A DNA stretch of 64,000 nucleotides from JBBDJB01 sp040880125 (GTDB taxonomy: Bacteria > Planctomycetota > Planctomycetia > Pirellulales > JBBDJB01): NCBI GenBank assembly GCA_040880125.1, contig JBBDJB010000052.1:1-64000 (forward strand), given 5' to 3'. The notes beneath the pieces are model-generated. The model made no database searches. It was not told the origin of the DNA and saw only the letters and a program-made list of their open reading frames with translations. A program made the position numbers and the translations under genes. This document shows positions 59,856 to 64,000 of this stretch, in pieces (within the stretch, counting starts at the first letter, position 1; the number at the start of each line of letters is the position of its first letter).

Positions 59856-61673
59856 CTAACCGATCGTCGCCAGGCGCTGACCACCGACCACTTGCTCGCC
59901 GCGGACGACGGCGATGTCGATGACCGTGCCGCCGCGGGGTGCGGTGGCGTTCACTTCCATTTTCATCGCTTCGAGCACCAGCAGAGTCTCGCCCGCTTCG
60001 ACGTGGTCGCCCACCTCGACCAGCACCTTCAGCACGACGCCGGGCATGGACGCGGAAACCTCGACTTCGTCGTTCGCTGCCGGGGCCGCACCAGTTGCCG
60101 CGGCAGGAGCGGCGCCACCTGGCTTCGCCTGCTGCAGCGCGACGCGAAACGTGCGGCCGTTCACCGTGGCCTGTTCGCCGTTGACGGTCACCGCGTAGCT
60201 CTTACCGTTGACGGTAATGTCGTAGCTGGCCGGTCCCGCGGCGGCGGGTGCGGACGGCTCGGGATTGCTCGGCTCGTTCTTGCGAACGCCCTCGGTCGCT
60301 TCGCCCTTGAGGAACGCGACGCCCTTATCGCCGCAGGCGGCGGCGATGAAGATGTTTTCGTCGGTGATCGGCAGGTTCTCAGCCTGCAGCACCTTCTTGG
60401 CCGCCTCGACGCCCTTGCTCGGATCGGCGTCGTTCAGCTCCAGCGGCGTAGCGGTGGTCGGCTCGAGCTGGAGCTGCTCGGCGGCGATCCTAACGACTTC
60501 CGGATCGGGCGGCACGGGCGTGCGGCCGAAGTAGCCCAGCACCATCTTGCCATACGACGGGGCGATCTTCGACCACGGCTCGAACAGCACATTGTTCAGC
60601 GCCTGTTGGATGTAAAACTGCGAGACCGGCGTGACGGACGTCCCGAAGCCGCCGCGTCGGACTACTTCGCTCATCGCCCCGATCAGCGCCGGGTACTTGT
60701 CCATCATGTTGTTGTCGCGGAGCATCTGCGTGTTGGCGGTCAGCGCGCCGCCGGGCATGGGGCTCCAGGGGATCAGCGGTTCGACGGTCGTCGCTTCCGG
60801 CGGGAGGAAGTAGTCGCGCATGCACTCCTTGAAGATCTCTTCCGCCTCGCGGACCTTTTCAATATCGATGTCCAGTGTATAGGGCGAGCCGCGCAGGGCG
60901 TGCCACATTACCAAGACGTCCGGCTGGCAGGTCCCGCCCGAGCAGGGAGCAAGCGACAGATCGATGGCATCCGCGCCGGCATCGAGCGCCGCCAGGTTCG
61001 CCTGGACGGAGATGCCGGCCGTCTCGTGCGTGTGGAAGTGGATGAACGTTCCCTCGGGCAGCAGCTTGCGGGCGCGTTTAATTGTTTCGTGTACTTTCGT
61101 CGGCACCGCCGTACCGGAGGCGTCCTTGAAGCAGATGGCATCAAACGGGATGTCGGCGTCGAGGATTTGCCGCAGGCGGCCGATGTAGAAGTCCGCGTCG
61201 TGGGCGCCTTCGCAGCCCGGGGGCAGCTCCATCAGCGTGACACAGACCTGGTGCTTCAGCCCGGCCTCGACGATGCACTGCCCGCTGTAGACCAGGTTTT
61301 CGACGTCGTTGAGCGCATCGAAGTTGCGGATGGTCGTGATGCCGTGCTTCTTGAACAGCTCGGCGTGCAGCTTGATAATGTCGCTGGGCTGCGACTCCAG
61401 GCCCACTACGTTCACACCGCGGGCGAGCGTCTGCAGATTGGCGTCCGGCCCGGCGGTCGCCCGGAACTGGTCCATCATGTCGAAGGCGTCTTCGTTGCAG
61501 TAGAAGTACAACGACTGGAAGCGCGCGCCGCCGCCGGCCTCGAAATAGTCGATGCCCGCGGCCCGGGTGGCCTCTAGGGCGGGGAGAAAGTCTTTCGTCA
61601 GCACGCGGGCGCCGTAGACGGATTGGAAGCCGTCGCGGAAGGCCGTACACATGAAGGTGACTTTTTTACTCAC
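59856..61673 (-). CDS. oadA: Biotin-dependent oxaloacetate decarboxylase alpha subunit (carboxyltransferase)
   Basis: A 605-residue cytoplasmic subunit that moves carboxylate from an oxoacid to biotin. The N-terminal carboxyltransferase barrel has the metal-site aspartate D14 in TAFRDGFQS, the lysine in CFKDASGT and the histidine pair in HFHTHETAG. The PYC/OADA conserved domain follows. An Ala/Pro-rich linker precedes the biotinyl domain, with EAMKM placing the biotinylated lysine at K571, 34 residues before the end as usual. The opening CTAFRDGFQSVYGARV differs from the classical DTTLRDAHQS form, so another substrate such as methylmalonyl-CoA or glutaconyl-CoA cannot be fully excluded. It is the last gene of the birA-oadG-oadB operon. 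Confidence 0.93.
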   Translation of the reverse strand: MSKKVTFMCTAFRDGFQSVYGARVLTKDFLPALEATRAAGIDYFEAGGGARFQSLYFYCNEDAFDMMDQFRATAGPDANLQTLARGVNVVGLESQPSDIIKLHAELFKKHGITTIRNFDALNDVENLVYSGQCIVEAGLKHQVCVTLMELPPGCEGAHDADFYIGRLRQILDADIPFDAICFKDASGTAVPTKVHETIKRARKLLPEGTFIHFHTHETAGISVQANLAALDAGADAIDLSLAPCSGGTCQPDVLVMWHALRGSPYTLDIDIEKVREAEEIFKECMRDYFLPPEATTVEPLIPWSPMPGGALTANTQMLRDNNMMDKYPALIGAMSEVVRRGGFGTSVTPVSQFYIQQALNNVLFEPWSKIAPSYGKMVLGYFGRTPVPPDPEVVRIAAEQLQLEPTTATPLELNDADPSKGVEAAKKVLQAENLPITDENIFIAAACGDKGVAFLKGEATEGVRKNEPSNPEPSAPAAAGPASYDITVNGKSYAVTVNGEQATVNGRTFRVALQQAKPGGAAPAAATGAAPAANDEVEVSASMPGVVLKVLVEVGDHVEAGETLLVLEAMKMEVNATAPRGGTVIDIAVVRGEQVVGGQRLATIG

Positions 61674-61751
61674 GCCTTAGTCGCTTTCTCATTTTCAGCT
61701 TCGGTTTATGCCTGGCAGACGTTTGGGGGGGCGATCGCTGACCGGCCGAAC

Positions 61752-62879
61752 CTACTGAGCCAGCACGGACCACAGCACGCCCGCGGCCACCGCCGAACCA
61801 AGCACGCCAGCCACGTTGGGGGCCATGGCGTGCATCAGCAGGTGATTGTCCGGATCGGCTTCCAGGCCGACCATTTGCACCACGCGGGCGGAGTCCGGCA
61901 CCGCCGACACGCCTGCGGCACCGATCAGCGGGTTGATTTTCTCGTGAAGAAACAGGTTCATCAATTTGGCGAACAGCACGCCTCCGGCGGTGGCGATGGC
62001 GAACGCCGCCGCCCCCAGCGCAAAGATTTGCAGCGACTGCGGCTGGAGGAACGTCTGTGCCTGCGTACTCGCCCCGACAGCGAAGCCCAGCAGAATGGTG
62101 ACAATATCGATCATGGCGGTGCGTGCGCTCTCGGCCAGCCGCTCGGTGACCCCCGACTCCTTCAGCAGATTGCCAAAGAAGAGCATGCCGATGAGCACCA
62201 GCGCCCCCGGTGCCAGCAGCGTGCAGATCAAAAATGCGGCTACCGGAAAGATCATCCGCTCGCGCTTGGTGACTTTGCGTGGCGGACGCATGCGGATGCG
62301 GCGCTCTGCGGGGCTGGTGAGCAGCTTCATGATGGGCGGCTGAATCACCGGCACCAGCGCCATATAGGAGTATGCCGCGATGGCGATCGCCCCGAGCAGT
62401 TCCGGCGCGAGCTTCGCGGAGAGGAAGATGGCCGTCGGGCCATCCGCGCCGCCGATGATGCCGACCGCCGCGGACTGCTGCGGCGAAAAATTTAAGTAGA
62501 GTGCGCCGAGCATCGTCAAGAACACGCCGACCTGGGCCGCGGCGCCCAGCAGGACGAGCTTCGGGTTGGAGAGCATCGTGGAGAAGTCGGTCATCGCACC
62601 GATGCCGAGAAAGATCAGCGGCGGAAACACACCGGACTCGACACCGAAGTAGATGTACCGCAGCACGCTCCCCTGGTCGTAGACGCTCAGCCCCATGCCC
62701 TCGATGGGCGGGATATTACCCACGACGATGCCCATGCCGATCGGCACTAAAAGCAGCGGCTCGTAATGCTTGGTGATCGCCAGCATGATGAAGGCGATGC
62801 CGATCACGATCATCACGGCGTTTCCCAGCGTCAGGTTGGCATAGCCGGTCTGTCGCAGGAACTGTTCGAGTATCTCCAT
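61752..62879 (-). CDS. oadB: Sodium-pumping decarboxylase beta subunit
   Basis: A 375-residue inner-membrane subunit that couples carboxybiotin decarboxylation to sodium export. Nine or so hydrophobic segments are visible. The diagnostic GGADGPTAIFLS loop and the C-terminal SARVVQMVGLEADPDNHLLMHAM and PNVAGVLGSAVAAGVL are intact, as in OadB/MmdB/GcdB. The ATG at 62879 is chosen over the longer frame, which overlaps oadG. It lies 78 bases upstream of oadA and 76 bases downstream of oadG. Confidence 0.95.
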   Translation of the reverse strand: MEILEQFLRQTGYANLTLGNAVMIVIGIAFIMLAITKHYEPLLLVPIGMGIVVGNIPPIEGMGLSVYDQGSVLRYIYFGVESGVFPPLIFLGIGAMTDFSTMLSNPKLVLLGAAAQVGVFLTMLGALYLNFSPQQSAAVGIIGGADGPTAIFLSAKLAPELLGAIAIAAYSYMALVPVIQPPIMKLLTSPAERRIRMRPPRKVTKRERMIFPVAAFLICTLLAPGALVLIGMLFFGNLLKESGVTERLAESARTAMIDIVTILLGFAVGASTQAQTFLQPQSLQIFALGAAAFAIATAGGVLFAKLMNLFLHEKINPLIGAAGVSAVPDSARVVQMVGLEADPDNHLLMHAMAPNVAGVLGSAVAAGVLWSVLAQ

Positions 62880-62955
62880 CCGATTGCCTGTGCCGATCCG
62901 GTCTGGCGGGGAAAGTCCGGGGTTTAGCTGGGATTGCCGGCGGAAAGAGCACTGC

Positions 62956-63222
62956 TCAGCGGGTGGAGGCCGATTGCTGCGACATCCGGTGGTGCAGTGC
63001 GACGCCGATGGCGGCGACCAGTTCCTCCTCGTCGGCAGCTTTGCGTCGCTGCGACGGCGCCGGCGGAAGCGGTTCGGCCGGCAGAACCGCCGAAAGCACG
63101 AGCAGGATGCGGGGAAGCAGGGCAATAAACACCGATATCAGCGTCAGCGCGGCGAAGACGATCACCAGGCCGGTCATGGCGATGCCCAGCCCGTTACTCT
63201 CCCAAACGTTTTCCCAGCCCAT
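62956..63222 (-). CDS. oadG: Sodium-pumping decarboxylase gamma subunit
   Basis: An 88-residue protein with one membrane helix (GLGIAMTGLVIVFAALTLISVFIALL) and a Pro-rich linker followed by a short acidic helix (ADEEELVAAIGVALHHRM), the layout of OadG, which anchors and assembles the alpha and beta subunits. The histidines near the C-terminus may bind the stabilising zinc. It is placed between birA and oadB on the same strand. Confidence 0.87.
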   Translation of the reverse strand: MGWENVWESNGLGIAMTGLVIVFAALTLISVFIALLPRILLVLSAVLPAEPLPPAPSQRRKAADEEELVAAIGVALHHRMSQQSASTR

Positions 63223-63389
63223 GGGCGGATTGCTCCGGAAATCAGCGTGTTTTTACGACACTCGACCGGCGACCTGCTGCGCCGGCTTGCCAATCTAGCC
63301 AGTCGTCTGGGAAATGTCGATACGCCGGCGGCGCGGCCCACGTCGCCAATGAGAGCTATCGAGCGACGGTTCGCCGGTCTTAGGACGCG

Positions 63390-64000
63390 CTACCAGACCT
63401 GGGCCACTACGCCGCCGAAGACGCGAGCCGGGCCGCTCTCGGTCAACAGGACCAGGGCCCCTTCTTCGTCGATACCCTGACACACTCCCGTCGTCGTCCG
63501 CGTGCCGCTTTGGATCTCGACCGTCTTCCCGCGCAGCGCGCAACGGGCCTGCCAGGCGTCGGCCAGGTCCGGGCTGCCATCGGCAAGCAGCGTCAGGTGT
63601 TGCTCGATCTGGCGAAGCACGGTGACGAGCACGTGCGTCATGTCCAGCGGCTGTCCCGCTCGGTCGGCCAACGCGATCGCACGCGATTGGATCTCGGCCG
63701 GCGCGTCTGAAAAGGAGTTGTTTACGTTCAGGCCGATCCCGATCACTAGCGATTCGGACGGTCGGGGGCCGACTTCCACCAGCACGCCGCAGACCTTCCG
63801 TCCGTCCAGGTAAACGTCGTTGGGCCACTTCAGGCCCGCCTGCACTCCGGGGACCTCACGCAATAGTTCGTCGACCGCATGGCAGACGCTCAATCCCATG
63901 GTGAGCGACATCTTCGGCCACAGACTTTGCGGCAGGCGGAATTCCGCCGGACGGAGTAGCACGGAGAACGTGAGCGAGCCTGGCGCCGACCACCAGACGT
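63390..64000 (-). CDS. birA: Biotin--protein ligase, 5' end beyond the window
   Basis: At least 203 residues of a biotin ligase; the frame continues past 64000 through the WWSAPGSLTFSVLLRP segment, so the start is off-window. The catalytic KWPNDVYLDGRKVCGVLVE and the ligase core VIGIGLNVNN are present, and the C-terminal SH3-like domain (LRGKTVEIQSG, GVCQGIDEEGALVL) is complete. The N-terminal GRGR biotin loop is not visible here. It lies 167 bases upstream of oadG, so a shared transcript is plausible. It would biotinylate OadA. Whether an N-terminal repressor domain exists cannot be seen. Confidence 0.9.
   Translation of the reverse strand, partial: VWWSAPGSLTFSVLLRPAEFRLPQSLWPKMSLTMGLSVCHAVDELLREVPGVQAGLKWPNDVYLDGRKVCGVLVEVGPRPSESLVIGIGLNVNNSFSDAPAEIQSRAIALADRAGQPLDMTHVLVTVLRQIEQHLTLLADGSPDLADAWQARCALRGKTVEIQSGTRTTTGVCQGIDEEGALVLLTESGPARVFGGVVAQVW

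Noticed and set aside
59892..61577. A 561-codon plus-strand ORF opposite oadA
   Set aside because: Antisense shadow; oadA on the other strand has complete active-site and biotin motifs.
1..64000. tRNA, rRNA, CRISPR array, phage genes, transposases, riboswitches
   Set aside because: None was recognised on reading both strands. Short or diverged RNA genes could be missed without a covariance-model search.

Overview
The window reads as a piece of a planctomycete chromosome, most likely Pirellulales-like. The base composition is GC-rich throughout. The gene families typical of that phylum are here: DUF1501 and DUF1549/DUF1553 (PSD1) proteins, PVC-type haem-binding proteins with HEAT repeats, a ThuA/LamG/cytochrome c fusion, PQQ-like beta-propellers, a very long secretin, BlaI/BlaR1 pairs and many long secreted proteins. 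Species cannot be named from the sequence alone. No rRNA, tRNA, CRISPR array, phage block or transposase gene was recognised.

Layout. 0-4.6 kb: a Gfo/Idh/MocA oxidoreductase (minus) divergent from a blaI-blaR1 regulatory pair with a clear promoter and two operators. 4.6-8.6 kb: a repeat-bounded spacer, a frameshifted methyltransferase, then an hsp20-lon heat-shock operon. 8.7-18.6 kb: a PQQ-like propeller protein, a fused 5-oxoprolinase, cysteine synthase and a PVC haem-binding protein. 18.9-23.6 kb: lipA followed by the E1 alpha, E1 beta and E2 genes of a branched-chain-type 2-oxoacid dehydrogenase. 23.7-29.9 kb: four minus-strand genes (DUF309, two large planctomycete proteins of unknown function, a zincin-like metallopeptidase). 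30.0-35.1 kb: a four-gene overlapping operon ending in an ABC-2 exporter. 35.3-40.6 kb: a 1756-residue multidomain protein. 40.9-50.7 kb: hydrolase, amidohydrolase, DUF1501, PSD1, a glycosyltransferase/ParB-like fusion and an EamA transporter. 51-57.3 kb: an ECF sigma factor, DUF423 and a giant secretin. 57.3-59.6 kb: a candidate small RNA, a GxxExxY gene inside an inverted-repeat element, and a small secreted protein. 59.8-64 kb: birA-oadG-oadB-oadA, a sodium-pumping biotin decarboxylase operon with its biotin ligase gene cut by the window edge.

The genes work together in a few visible units: sensing and proteolytic relief of repression (blaI/blaR1), protein quality control (hsp20/lon), lipoate-dependent branched-chain oxoacid oxidation (lipA plus E1/E2, with no E3 nearby), glutamate and cysteine supply (5-oxoprolinase, cysK) and biotin-dependent sodium transport (birA/oadGBA).

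The most striking feature outside the genes is a dense population of small palindromic repeats in intergenic DNA. At least six families occur, and three of them assemble into a composite unit found four times in two orientations, each just downstream of a gene. In one place a repeat appears to supply the start codon of a PSD1 gene.
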